In this document: piece after piece, positions 41,934 to 51,717 of the stretch
Layout of the letters: each line of letters begins with the position of its first letter
Position numbering within the stretch: the first letter of the stretch is position 1
Translations under genes and position numbers: made by a program
NCBI GenBank assembly: GCA_009829735.1
Contig: CM020620.1
Coordinates: forward strand, 10,284,920-10,348,919
DNA from: Pyropia yezoensis
Lineage: Eukaryota > Rhodophyta > Bangiophyceae > Bangiales > Bangiaceae
DNA length: 64,000 bases
Direction: 5' to 3'
The notes under the pieces: model-generated
Told to the model about the DNA's origin: nothing
Database searches by the model: none
Seen by the model: the letters and a program-made list of their open reading frames with translations, nothing else

Positions 41934-43469
41934 TCATCGCTTGACCAGTTGGAGGACGTCCTCATCACAGAGCTGGTGGTCCTTGCCGACCTTTTGCGGG
42001 TTGAACTTGGTGGACCGCCCCCACACGAGCGCGTGCTTCAGGTCGTGGATGATGGCCTTGTGCAGCTTATTGCAAAACGCCTCGACGGTCGTGTGGCGCT
42101 TGTCGTTGCGCAAGATGACCGGCTGGTCAAAGTCTGGGAAGAGGCCCCGCGGCTTGGTGTACACGCGCAGCAGGTTGAGCTCGTCCCACATGGCCTCCAG
42201 CAGCCCGTCCAGGTTCCAGTCCAGGTTGGAGCTGATGGGCACGTAGTGCGGCAGACGGTCGTACAGCTCCAGCTCCTCCATGGAAATGGCGTCCACCTTG
42301 TTCACCACGTAGATGCACGGCAGGTAGACGCGGTTCCCCTCAATGACGTCAATGATCTCGTCAATGGTGCACTCTCGCCGCACATGGAACGCCGCGTTGT
42401 GGATGCGGTACTCGCTGCAAACGGCCTTCACCTGCTCCACGTCTAGTGCGGATTGGACTGACGCGGAAAAGGTGATGCCGCCCCGGTCCTTGCGCACAAA
42501 CGTCACGTCCGGGGGTCGCTTGTTGAGCCGAATGCCGAAGCCCTCCATCTCGTGCTCAATAAGGCGCTTGTGGACAGCCGGCTTGGCCGCGTCCAGGCAG
42601 AGGAGGATGAGGTTGCACGAACGTGCCACGGCAATGACCTGGCGGCCACGGCCCTTGCCGTCTTTGGCGCCCTCAATGATACCGGGGAGGTCGAGCAGCT
42701 GGATTTTCGCGCCCTTATAATGAATAACACCGGGGATGCACGTCAGGGTTGTAAACTCTGCAAGGGGCAACACCCCCCAGGCCAGATTTGCAAGACAACA
42801 GAACAAGCAAAAAAAAACAAAACGCGAGTGAGTCACGCAGCAGGAAACAGAGGGTGTGTGCGGAATGCGCAGCCGACACAAGAAAGGGAAATGAACGGAG
42901 CACCCACTGGCACAGACAGGGAGGCACACCCAACGGCTGCAGCAAGCGGCAGACGGGTACGCACCATAGGCTGCTACTTCGGACGTTGTGCCTGTTAACT
43001 TCGTCAACAACGTAGACTTCCCCACTGATGGGAAGCCAACGAGGCCGACCCGCGCGTCACCCGTCTTGGTGACCTCAAAGCCCTCCCCGCCACCACCCCC
43101 CGACTTCGGTGGGGCAATCAGCTCGCGGCGGAGTTTGGCAAGCTTCGCCTTGAGACCGCCCAGATGGTTCCTGCCGCGAGGATACACAGGCAAGCAGGAA
43201 ACACAAGACAAAATAGACAACGTCCGGTAGTGCGGCGAAGCAGGGAGAAAAGTCGTCACCTCTCTTAAGAAACCCACACAGAATGTCAGCTCGTCTGTAG
43301 GGTGTGGCACTCGACAGAAAAAAATAGCACCGCAGGCCCCACAAAAGATCAATAGATACAGGAGAAAAGCTTGCATCCCAGTCCTCCCAAGCACGTACGC
43401 GGTTGCCTTGTTTTTCTGCGTCTTCGCCATCTCCGCCTCAATCTCCTCAATCTTCTGAAGGATCGACAT
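41934..43469 (-). CDS. DRG1: GTPase DRG1, three exons
   Basis: Developmentally regulated GTP-binding protein of the OBG/HflX-related TRAFAC class, a ribosome-associated translation factor. Exons 43469-43399, 43170-42965 and 42757-41934 join to 1101 nt, 366 residues, one fewer than human DRG1. The joins recreate conserved sequence: NKATA before [17 protein letters not shown], and SEVAAY before [11 protein letters not shown]. Motifs are G1 [10 protein letters not shown]3 [21 protein letters not shown]4 NKVD and the C-terminal TGS domain ending [20 protein letters not shown]. Introns are 228 and 207 bases, GT-AG, with GTACGT and GTGCGT donors. An upstream in-frame extension exists, but the family start [14 protein letters not shown] is clear. 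Confidence 0.96.
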   Translation of the reverse strand: MSILQKIEEIEAEMAKTQKNKATAYVLGRTGMQAFLLYLLIFCGACGAIFFCRVPHPTDELTFCVGFLREVTTFLPASPHYRTLSILSCVSCLPVYPRGRNHLGGLKAKLAKLRRELIAPPKSGGGGGEGFEVTKTGDARVGLVGFPSVGKSTLLTKLTGTTSEVAAYGAYPSAACCSRWVCLPVCASGCSVHFPFLCRLRIPHTPSVSCCVTHSRFVFFCLFCCLANLAWGVLPLAEFTTLTCIPGVIHYKGAKIQLLDLPGIIEGAKDGKGRGRQVIAVARSCNLILLCLDAAKPAVHKRLIEHEMEGFGIRLNKRPPDVTFVRKDRGGITFSASVQSALDVEQVKAVCSEYRIHNAAFHVRRECTIDEIIDVIEGNRVYLPCIYVVNKVDAISMEELELYDRLPHYVPISSNLDWNLDGLLEAMWDELNLLRVYTKPRGLFPDFDQPVILRNDKRHTTVEAFCNKLHKAIIHDLKHALVWGRSTKFNPQKVGKDHQLCDEDVLQLVKR

Positions 43470-44828
43470 GGCGGCCGGCAGCCAGAGGCAGGCCCTGCGA
43501 CACAAAGATGGGGAGGTCGCGAAGCCAGGCACAGCCAGGCAGATAGGCCTGGTCTTTCGGTGGAACACGGGACGCAGCACAGCCGGTGAGCAAGGGCGTC
43601 TAGGGATGCTGATGGCGCAGCAGCGCGGGGCGGCGAGCCATCGCGATGACCTATGACGAACAAGTAGCACCGACCATGGAGAAGTCTACGGGTGCAATTG
43701 TAGGGGGAATACACAAATGACGAGGTATTCACCGGTGAACAAGAGGCTCTACCGTCAACCGAAATACTGCATGCAACAAAAGAGGGGTCTGACCGCAGTA
43801 AATACAACAGGCGGCATTATTTTTGGTCTGCGCGTCTCAGGTGGCTTCTGCCACTTCTTGGCCACACCAGACCCATGGCAGCGTGTTCACACTTTTCGCC
43901 TGTGCTGCCGCTCTGCCAAAGTAAGAAAGAGGCTCTCATCAGCAGCCAGTACTTATGCAGCCGCACCGCGCGAACCCCGTTGATGGACTGCATGGAGACG
44001 GAGGTTGTGGAAAGACCCACCGACACCGCGGTGAGCACAGCCAGTGTCATGCACCTACGTCCGTACGCGTAACAAGAAGCATGGAGCGGTACAACTCCTT
44101 GATGAGAGACACTACGCCTCTCATGATGGCACGGGCCAACTCGGGGGTACCACCACTTCAGGCGGGGGTGCGACATGTGGGCGCGCACGCGGAGAGTACA
44201 CTGAGTGCAGGAGTAGAGCCGACACCCATCGCAACAGCGCGGTTGGAGAGCGAAGCGCCAAACGCCCAGCGGCCGAGATGGCAGGCAACCGCTGCGGACA
44301 CACGCCCCCCGGCGCCACGCGCGTGTATCCTGCAAGCAGAGGCGACTCTCACAACAGAGCACAAAAGAACAGCGTGATGCAGCGCTACGGAAATGGGGGC
44401 AATGGAGCGCCCCCCACCGCCCACCCCGGAGAGTACTCGCTCATCAGCCGCGCCCGCCTCAGATGGGTAGGCGAAACCGGCCGCTGTGGCCTTCAGTGCC
44501 GACCGCCCTCCCACACAGCCGGGACCTCGCAGACAGTTACTTCCGAGGGTGGCGTACGTGTTGAGAGATGGTGTGCGAAGCAGTGTAGGGCGCAAGGGCG
44601 TACCTCGGATGCGCCCGCGCTTGTGGTTCATGAGTGATGCCGGTGCCGAAAGAATAAACAATCTGTACAAACCACTTGCCCACCCGCCCCACACAACGTC
44701 TCCGCTTGAATGGACCACGGCGCCCTCGCCGTCTCGCCATGTGCAAGATATCCCCCCCCCACACCACTGCATCCCCCAAAAATGTACTCTCTCTTGCCCA
44801 TTGTCGTCCATCATGAGCCCCCACACCT
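43470..44828. other. Intergenic region, no confident gene
   Basis: Upstream of DRG1 and downstream of the 2Fe-2S gene, both on the - strand. Frames of up to 240 codons are open, but they have no recognisable motif and an odd Cys/Arg-rich composition. Nothing else noted. Confidence 0.4.
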
Positions 44829-45368
44829 CTACGCTTGTGGCTTGGTCCTCACAGTGACGTCCCCAAACACCTTGAGCTGGCACGCCAGCCGCCAGCTCTC
44901 TGGCTGCCCGTCCAGCTTGCGGTCCTCCCGGCCGCTAAGGCCGTTGCACACAGCCCCCCCCTCGATGACGTCCACTTTGCACGTACCGCAGCTGGCGCCG
45001 CCTCCACAGTTGGTTAGCTTCCCTCGCAGCGTGTACACGTCAATTCCAGCAGCAAGAAGGGCGGAGCGGAGGTCCTCGTCGGTCGAGACAGCCAGCTCGG
45101 TAGTCTTCCAACCCTTGCCCGCCTTCTCCTGCACCGTCACCGTCACGGTGCGGGGGGGGGATTCGGGCAGGGGAGGACCGCCATAGCCGGTTTGGTAAAT
45201 GGCCGTGGTGGACACAGCCGCTGGCGCCGCACGCGCACGCCGTGGGCGCACGGGCGCGGACGGCCGGACGGCGAGGCCGCCCGTCCGCGGGGAGCCCAGG
45301 GAAGTAGTGACGCCAGTGGCGCCGGCGCCGCGCGCCAGTGGCAGGGCGGGGGAAACAAACGCCGTCAT
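44829..45368 (-). CDS. Plastid 2Fe-2S ferredoxin-like protein
   Basis: 179 residues from ATG 45368. The first 55 residues (MTAFVSPALPLARGAG, Arg/Ala/Pro-rich, no acids) form a plastid transit peptide. The ferredoxin fold follows: VTVTVQEKAGKGWKTTELAV, LRSALLAAGIDVY, then TNCGGGASCGTCKVDV with cluster ligands C121, C127 and C130, and the fourth ligand C163 in WRLACQLKVFGDVTV. The spacing C-x5-C-x2-C differs from the C-x4-C-x2-C of photosynthetic ferredoxin. It resembles the plastid NDH-associated PnsB3/NDF4-type and related cyanobacterial ferredoxin-like proteins. Which of these it is cannot be settled here. An electron-transfer or structural role at thylakoids is inferred. Confidence 0.88.
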   Translation of the reverse strand: MTAFVSPALPLARGAGATGVTTSLGSPRTGGLAVRPSAPVRPRRARAAPAAVSTTAIYQTGYGGPPLPESPPRTVTVTVQEKAGKGWKTTELAVSTDEDLRSALLAAGIDVYTLRGKLTNCGGGASCGTCKVDVIEGGAVCNGLSGREDRKLDGQPESWRLACQLKVFGDVTVRTKPQA

Positions 45369-46804
45369 AGCAACAGAAGTCGAGAGGGAAGGGAAAGGGT
45401 AGGGTGTCGGGGGTAGGGGGAGCAACAACGGATCGAAGGGCGAGCGTGGGCGTACGACAGGGGGAATGGCCGGCGGCAGGAGCGTGTGACGGGGTAGGCA
45501 GCGCAACTGCGTCGGTCGCACAGCGCAGCGAGTGGCCAACTAGCTAGTCCGAGAGTAGTGGTGTCGTCGTGACACGAATGACTGCTGGCGGTACGGGGGG
45601 AGATAGAAACATACGAGCTGTACCCCCTATCGCCACAGAACCTGGGGAGTAGCCGCACCGTGGAAGGACGTGGGCGGCGGCAGTGGCCAGAAGCCAGGCT
45701 ATGACAGTCGCCAGTTCGCGCGCGGGCGGCCACAGATCGGCGCGGGCTGGCCGGGATAGCACGCTGATTGCATCCGTTCCGCTTTGAGGGACACAAACCG
45801 CATGCGCATCCACAGCTGGTCCGTCGTGCAGTCGCTCTTTGATTCCTGTGTAGTTCGAAAGTACGGCGTGCATGCAATCTCCGAGACACTACCTCGATTC
45901 TGAGAGTACTTGTAGTTACTTCACACGAAAATGAACTGCATGCAAACGATCCATGTCTTTGTCGTCTCGCACCTGCGTCTGCTCCACAATACATCGAAAA
46001 GTCTACTTGTCAGTCTCGAGATGATCATTGTAATCTCACTCCGCAATTGGACAGCCATAAGGAGGCAGGGTGCGGCTCGTTTCAAGGTCACCAGTCTGGA
46101 AACCTATTTTAAACTGAGTCGTCAGTTTTAAGAGCCTTCACGAGAATTGCTGAGACGTGATCGGCTCCATGATGCGGGTGGACCACCACCATGGCACCCG
46201 CGAGTGGACGGCACCTGCCCTAAGCGTACTGCTCCAATGTCACATCATCATGCACGGCTTCAAGTATCTCCTGCTTGTTCCCCACCCTCAACTTTCGAGG
46301 CAAGCGCTGTGCTACGCGTGCACGTCTGGCTAGACGATGCAGAGTCGGCTGGCAATCACTGTGGCGGTGGCACGCTGCTGAAGCCGTAGCCTGCCGTGTA
46401 GGGCCCGTGGTGGTGGCTGTAGCGCGGGGTGACGGCTCCCGACCCTTGCGCGGGAAGCGTCGTGCACAAGTGGGGGTGCTAGGGATTGTTGTTGTCGCTC
46501 CAGGTGTTTCGTCCTCTTTTTCATTTTTTCGTGCGCATCGTGGTCCCTGAGCCACTCATATCGTCAGACTGCAGGACAGTATTCATTTAATTGAGAATTG
46601 GCTGTCAACCAATCGGTTTACCGGTTTCAGAAAGCACCCGGTTGCTCAGGCCTGCGTTTTCCTGTCGCCCTCGGCGGTCGTGGTCCCCGCGATGATCTGA
46701 GCCGGTGACCCGCATCGGCTGGGCGCTGTCCAGAGCTCCCCCCCCGTACCGCCGCGGCCGCAGTCGCCGCCTCCGCCTCCCCCTTCGTGAGCGCCGCGGC
46801 AGTC
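45369..46804. other. Divergent intergenic region of two plastid-protein genes
   Basis: It separates the - strand 2Fe-2S gene from the + strand KASII gene. The central part (about 45880-46140) is AT-richer than most of the window and could hold promoter elements for both. No additional gene is supported. Confidence 0.5.
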
Positions 46805-48238
46805 ATGGCGGCCTTTGTGCCCGCCGGCTCTTCCCTGGGCAGCGCCGTTGGCGCCCACCGCCGCCCCGCGCTGGTGGTGCGCGGGCGGCCAGGCGCCGCC
46901 GGCGCCGTCGGCGGCGGCGCCCGCCGATCCATCCCCATGACCATGGGCGGCAACACCCGCATTGTCGATGGGGTGGAGCGGCGGCGGGTGGTGGTGACGG
47001 GCATGGGCGTGGCGTCCGTGTTTGGGACGGATGTGGACGAGTACTATGACAAGCTGCTGGCAGGGGAGTCGGGCATCAAGGCCATTGACGGGTTTGACTG
47101 TGAGGGGTGGGCGACGCGCTTTGCCGGCGAAATCGCCAAGGGCGTCGTCGACTGGACAGGCTACGTGTCGCCAAAGGACGCGCGGCGGATGGACCCGTTC
47201 CTTATCTACGCGCTGGTGGCGGGCCAAAAGGCGCTCGAGTCGGCGGGCCTGAGCAAGGACGACCCCGCGTTTGCGGCACTGGACAAGGCCAAGTGCGGCG
47301 TGCTGTGCGCATCTGGTATGGGGGGGCTCAAGACGCTTGCCGACGGGGTGGAGAAGCTGGTCAAGGTGGGCCACAAGAAGATGTCCCCCTTTTTCATCCC
47401 CTACGCCATCACCAACATGGCGTCTGGCTACCTCGGCATGACCGTCGGATTTATGGGGCCCAACTACTCCATCTCCACCGCGTGCGCGTCGTCCAATTTT
47501 GCCATGAACAACTCGGCCATCCATATCATGCGCGGGGAGGCAGACTTGATGATCGCGGGTGGGTCTGAGGCGGCTATCCAACCGGTGGGCCTCGGCGGCT
47601 TTGTTGCCTGCCGCGCCCTCTCCACCCGCAACGAGGCGCCAACAAAGGCGTCACGGCCGTGGGACAAGGCACGCGATGGGTTTGTGATGGGCGAGGGGTC
47701 TGGCCTCATCGTGATGGAGTCGTTGGAGCACGCCAAGGCGCGCGGCGCGACGATCCTGGCCGAGTACTTTGGCGGCGCCCAGTCGTGCGACGCCCACCAC
47801 ATGACGGACCCCCGCAAGGATGGTGCGGGCGTGCGCAAGTGCATCCAGGACGCCCTCGCGGACGCGGGAGTAGCCAAGGAGGACATCAACTACATCAACG
47901 CTCACGCGACGAGCACGCCCGCCGGGGATATGGCCGAGTTCCGGGCCGTCCGGTCGGTTTTTGACGGCGACGTGAGCGGCGTCAAGATGAACGCGACCAA
48001 GAGCATGATTGGCCACGCGCTCGGCGCGGCGGGCGGCCTCGAGGGCATTGCGATGATCAAGGCCATCATGACGGGCAAGGTGCACCCGACGATCAATGTG
48101 GAGGACATGGACGAGGGCGTGGACATTGACATTGTGCCCAACGTGGCGCAGGACCATGACGTCAAAATGGCCATCAGCAACTCGTTTGGGTTTGGTGGCC
48201 ACAACTCGTCGGTCATCTTTGGCAAGTACGTGGAGTAG
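46805..48238 (+). CDS. FabF/KASII: Plastid 3-oxoacyl-[acyl-carrier-protein] synthase II
   Basis: Condenses malonyl-ACP with acyl-ACP in plastid fatty acid elongation. 477 residues with an N-terminal transit peptide of about 45 (MAAFVPAGSSLGSAVGAHRR...). The thiolase fold begins RRRVVVTGMGVASVFGTDV. The catalytic Cys227 lies in STACASSNFA, His367 in NAHATSTPAGD, Lys399 in NATKSMIGH and His404 in IGHALGAAGG. The Gly-rich end NSFGFGGHNSSVIFGKY is intact. Length and all active-site residues match FabF. The ATG at 46805 follows a GTG-initiated open extension with no leader character. It is intronless in this reading and is followed directly by a G run. Confidence 0.97.
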   Translation: MAAFVPAGSSLGSAVGAHRRPALVVRGRPGAAGAVGGGARRSIPMTMGGNTRIVDGVERRRVVVTGMGVASVFGTDVDEYYDKLLAGESGIKAIDGFDCEGWATRFAGEIAKGVVDWTGYVSPKDARRMDPFLIYALVAGQKALESAGLSKDDPAFAALDKAKCGVLCASGMGGLKTLADGVEKLVKVGHKKMSPFFIPYAITNMASGYLGMTVGFMGPNYSISTACASSNFAMNNSAIHIMRGEADLMIAGGSEAAIQPVGLGGFVACRALSTRNEAPTKASRPWDKARDGFVMGEGSGLIVMESLEHAKARGATILAEYFGGAQSCDAHHMTDPRKDGAGVRKCIQDALADAGVAKEDINYINAHATSTPAGDMAEFRAVRSVFDGDVSGVKMNATKSMIGHALGAAGGLEGIAMIKAIMTGKVHPTINVEDMDEGVDIDIVPNVAQDHDVKMAISNSFGFGGHNSSVIFGKYVE

Positions 48239-48984
48239 GGGGGGGGGGGGGTGCGGGCACGACGCGCGTTCGTTTGTGTGTCGGCGGCAGCGCGGGCGCA
48301 GCGATGGAGTGGCTCCTGGCTTCCGTGGTACTTTTTTTTTTGTCTCTCTTTTTTTTCTTTCCTCTCTTCCGGTTTCACCTTGTTCCCCCCCCCCTCCCTC
48401 CCCCCCCCCCTCCTTGCCTCTCTTTTTTCATCCTCCTCTGGTAGACGGTTGACGGTTACTGGTAGACGGTTGCTATGCTCCGTTGAACCCTACCGTGTGC
48501 CCTCGTCCCCCCACGCGCTGGGGATCCATGAAGGCCTCCACACCCCCCACCCAGCCTCCCTCGGTCGTCCGCGCCGTGGCGGCTGGCGCGCCGCCTCGCC
48601 GGCGCTCCTCCCAGCCGCCGCCGCGCCGCCTCGTCCCCATCCCCCCCCCCCGTCCACCCCCGCGCCACCCTGCGCGAGCCCACAGTCGGCCAGTGCCACC
48701 CGTGCCACCCTTCCTCCACCCCCCCCCCCCCACCATCCCTCCACGGCCAGGTTACCAGCCAGTCGCCCGCCCCACGGTCGTCCCGTGGTTGCGGGCGTGG
48801 CAACGCCAAGGTAAAAACCGCCCGCGCGCCCCCCCCCACGGCCGGCTGGCCGTCCCGGCTACGGCCCCGCCGCGGTGGCGCTCCCCCGGTGGGTGGCCCG
48901 TCGCGTTGGCCACCCCCCCCCTCCCCCCCCCGCGCCCCCCATCTTGGCCGGCCGGCCCGCCCCACCGCGTGACCAAACGGCGGG

Positions 48985-50568
48985 TCAAGGCAAGCCAAGA
49001 CCCACCCGCCGGTTCCCGTCCCAGACCCCGCCCGCCCGTGCGCGTGCCGCCGCGCCCGCCCGTGCACCCCCCCCCCCCCGCCAGCCAGTGTGCCGCCGCG
49101 CCCGCGCCCGGCTGCCGCCGCACCCGCCGGCCATTGCCGCCATGGCCGCCGCCGCCCACCCACCCGCCCGCCCGCCCGCCCGCCCGCTCGCCCGCCCGCC
49201 CGCCCGCCCGCCCGCCCGCCCGCCCGCCCGCCCGCCCGCCCGCCAGCCGTCCCGCCCCCCCGCCGTCCCACTCACCCGCCGCCCCCACGGCCTCGACCTG
49301 GCCTGCGCGGCCGTCACCCGACCGGCGGCGGCGGCCCCCCCCCCTCCCCCCCCACGGCGGACAGCACCCAGTCGGAGAGGCCCGGCCACCCCCCCCCCCC
49401 CGGCGGCCGCCCACAACCACCACCGTCGGCGCGCCGCCCACGTACCGGCGGGCGGCGAGGACGTCGGCGCGGCTGACGGCGAGGCCCGGGGCGGGCCGCC
49501 CCCCCCCCCCCCCCCCTCCACCTTGGACGCCCCCCCCCCCCCCCCGCCCCCACCCCCCCCCACAGCGCGCGCCCACGCGTCGCTGTGGCGGGCGGTGCCG
49601 CCGCCCCCCCCCCCCCCCCCCCCGCCACCCCCCGTCTCCCCCCCCCCCCCCCCGCGCCTGCCGCCCTCGGAATCCTCCCTCCCACCCCCGCCCGCCCCCC
49701 CCCCCCCACCCACCCAACGCCCCCCACTTCCCCGGAGGAGCACCCACACCACCGGCGCGGGGCAGCCGCCGCCCGCGGCGGCGAGCGCCACCCGCGTCAG
49801 GGCCTCAAAGGACGGCAAGCTGCCCGTCGCGGCGACCAGCACCACCGCGCTCGCCGCCGACAGCGCCGCCGCCAGCGCCGCCACGTCCGCGCCGCCGGGC
49901 GACGGCCGCACCGCCACCACCTGGAAGCGGGGGGGGGGGGCGTCGGCCGCCGCCTCCGCCGCGGCCGTTGCCTCGGCGGCGGTGGCTGCCGCCGCCGTCG
50001 CAGCCGCTGCCGCCGCCGACGCTGCCGCCGTCGCCGTCGCCGATGCGGTTGCCGATGCGGTGGCCGTCCCCGGGTCAGCCGCCGCAGTCGACATGGCCAC
50101 GGGCGTCCCCGAGGGGCGAGCCCCCCAGCGGGGGGCCACGGCCGCCGCCAGCGCCCCCCAGGCGGCACCCCAGCCGTCCACCGCGGCAGCCGACAGCGAC
50201 GCGCGGCGCCCCCCCCCCCCCCCCGCCAGGGCGGGAGCGCCGGCGGGAGTCGCGGCGGCCGCCCCCCCCCCCCATCGTCCGCTTCGTCTGCCGCCGCTGC
50301 GGCGGCAACGGCGGCCGCCGCCGCCGCCGCCGCCGCCGTCGCCGCCACCGCCGCCGCCGCAGCGGCTTGCGCTTTCGCTTCCGCCGCCGCCGCCGCCGCA
50401 GCGGCTTGCGCTTTCGCTTCCGCCGCCGCCGCCGCGGACGTGGCCGCCACCGCCGCCGCCGTCGCGGCCGCCGCGGCGCGCAGGCGGCCGCGCACGTCTG
50501 CCAGCACCCGCGGCGGCAGCGCGCCGACGACCACGACAATCGGCCGGGCGGGGGGCGCCGCCCGCCGA

Positions 50569-50612
<44 letters not shown>

Positions 50613-50649
50613 AGCAGCGTCGGGGGAGGACGGCCGCGGGGGTACCTTG

Positions 50650-50696
<47 letters not shown>

Positions 50697-51146
50697 AGCC
50701 GCCGCGGCAACGACCGCCCGCGGCGGCTGTGGGGGCGGCCGGTCGCGGGGCCCCCCCCCGGGCGTCCAGTCCATGCCCAGCACGCCGCTGGCCCAGCTGT
50801 TGAGCCCCCCACCCCCCCGGCCGGCGCTGGCCCAGCTGGGGAGGTCCCCCCCCCCCCCCCGGCCGGCGCTGGCCCAGCTGGGGAGGTCCCCCCCCCCCAG
50901 CGGCCGCCGCCGCCGCCGCTCGCCCAGCTGGGGAGCTCCTCCACCCCCCCCGCGCCGCCCCCCCCCCCCCAGCCGCGGCCGTGGTGGCTGCCCCCCCCCA
51001 GCCGGCGCGCCCACCCCCCCCGCGCCGCCTCCATCGGCGTCCCAGCTGGCCGCCGCCGACGCCCGCCGCCAGCTGCCGCGGTGTGCCCCGCCCCCCGCCC
51101 CCCCCCCAATGGCCACCACCCACCCGCCACACGCCGGGCACTGGCG

Positions 51147-51200
<54 letters not shown>

Positions 51201-51717
51201 CCCCCCCCCCACCCCCCCCGACTCGCGGCGGGCTGCCCCCCGGGGCCCTGCCCCCCCCTCCCACCGCCGACGCCCCCCCCACCCCCCCCCCCGCCGCCGT
51301 CACCCCCGCCGCCGGCCCCCCCGTCGCCGCTGCCACTGTCACGCCCGCCGGGGACACCACCCGCGGCAGCGCGTGCGCGCACGCGCCGCACAGCGGGGTG
51401 TGGCCACACGGCTGGAGGGCCGGCGGCGGCGGGCCGCCGACCCGCCCGCACCCCGTGCAGGGGGGGTGGTGCGCCGCCGCCGCGGTCGCCGCAGAGGTGA
51501 TCGCCGCCGCCGATGGGGCTGCCGCTGCCGCCGCCGCCGCCGCCGCCGCGGACGCAGACGCGGACGCGGCCGCGCGCGCCTGGTGGGACGGCCGCCACCG
51601 GCGGGCGAGCCGCGACGCCGCGTCCCCGCCACGGCCGAGGGCGGTGAGGATGGCGGCGGCCCAGCGGTGGCGGGGGGGGGGTGCCGAGGGGACGGAGGAG
51701 GGGGGGACGGCGTCCAT
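48985..51717 (-). CDS. Ala/Gly/Pro-rich protein with an N-terminal RING-like finger (frame uncertain)
   Basis: ATG 51717 opens a long frame. After an Ala-rich segment, residues about 88-122 read CTGCGRVGG, then LQPCGHTPLCGACAHAL, the first six ligands of a C3HC4 RING. The expected last pair, CPACGGWV, occurs about 220 bases further in another phase (about 51138-51147), beyond a GCC-repeat stretch, so an intron or a homopolymer miscount is likely. Further on, RPIVVVVGALPPRVLADVRG (third part of the window's C-run region) and FQVVAVRPSPGGADVAALAA then VVLVAATGSLPSFEALTRVA look coded, again in different phases. Internal repeats (DLPSWASAGRGGGG, AEAKAQAAAAA) and a CCCG tetranucleotide run complicate the reading. 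Function as an E3 ligase is only a possibility. Confidence 0.45.
49163..49243. repeat. (CCCG)n microsatellite
   Basis: About 80 bases of CCCG repeats with one CTCG interruption. Because the unit is four bases, any length change shifts the reading frame of a gene crossing it. This is one more reason to doubt the 3' part of the RING-type gene model. Confidence 0.9.
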
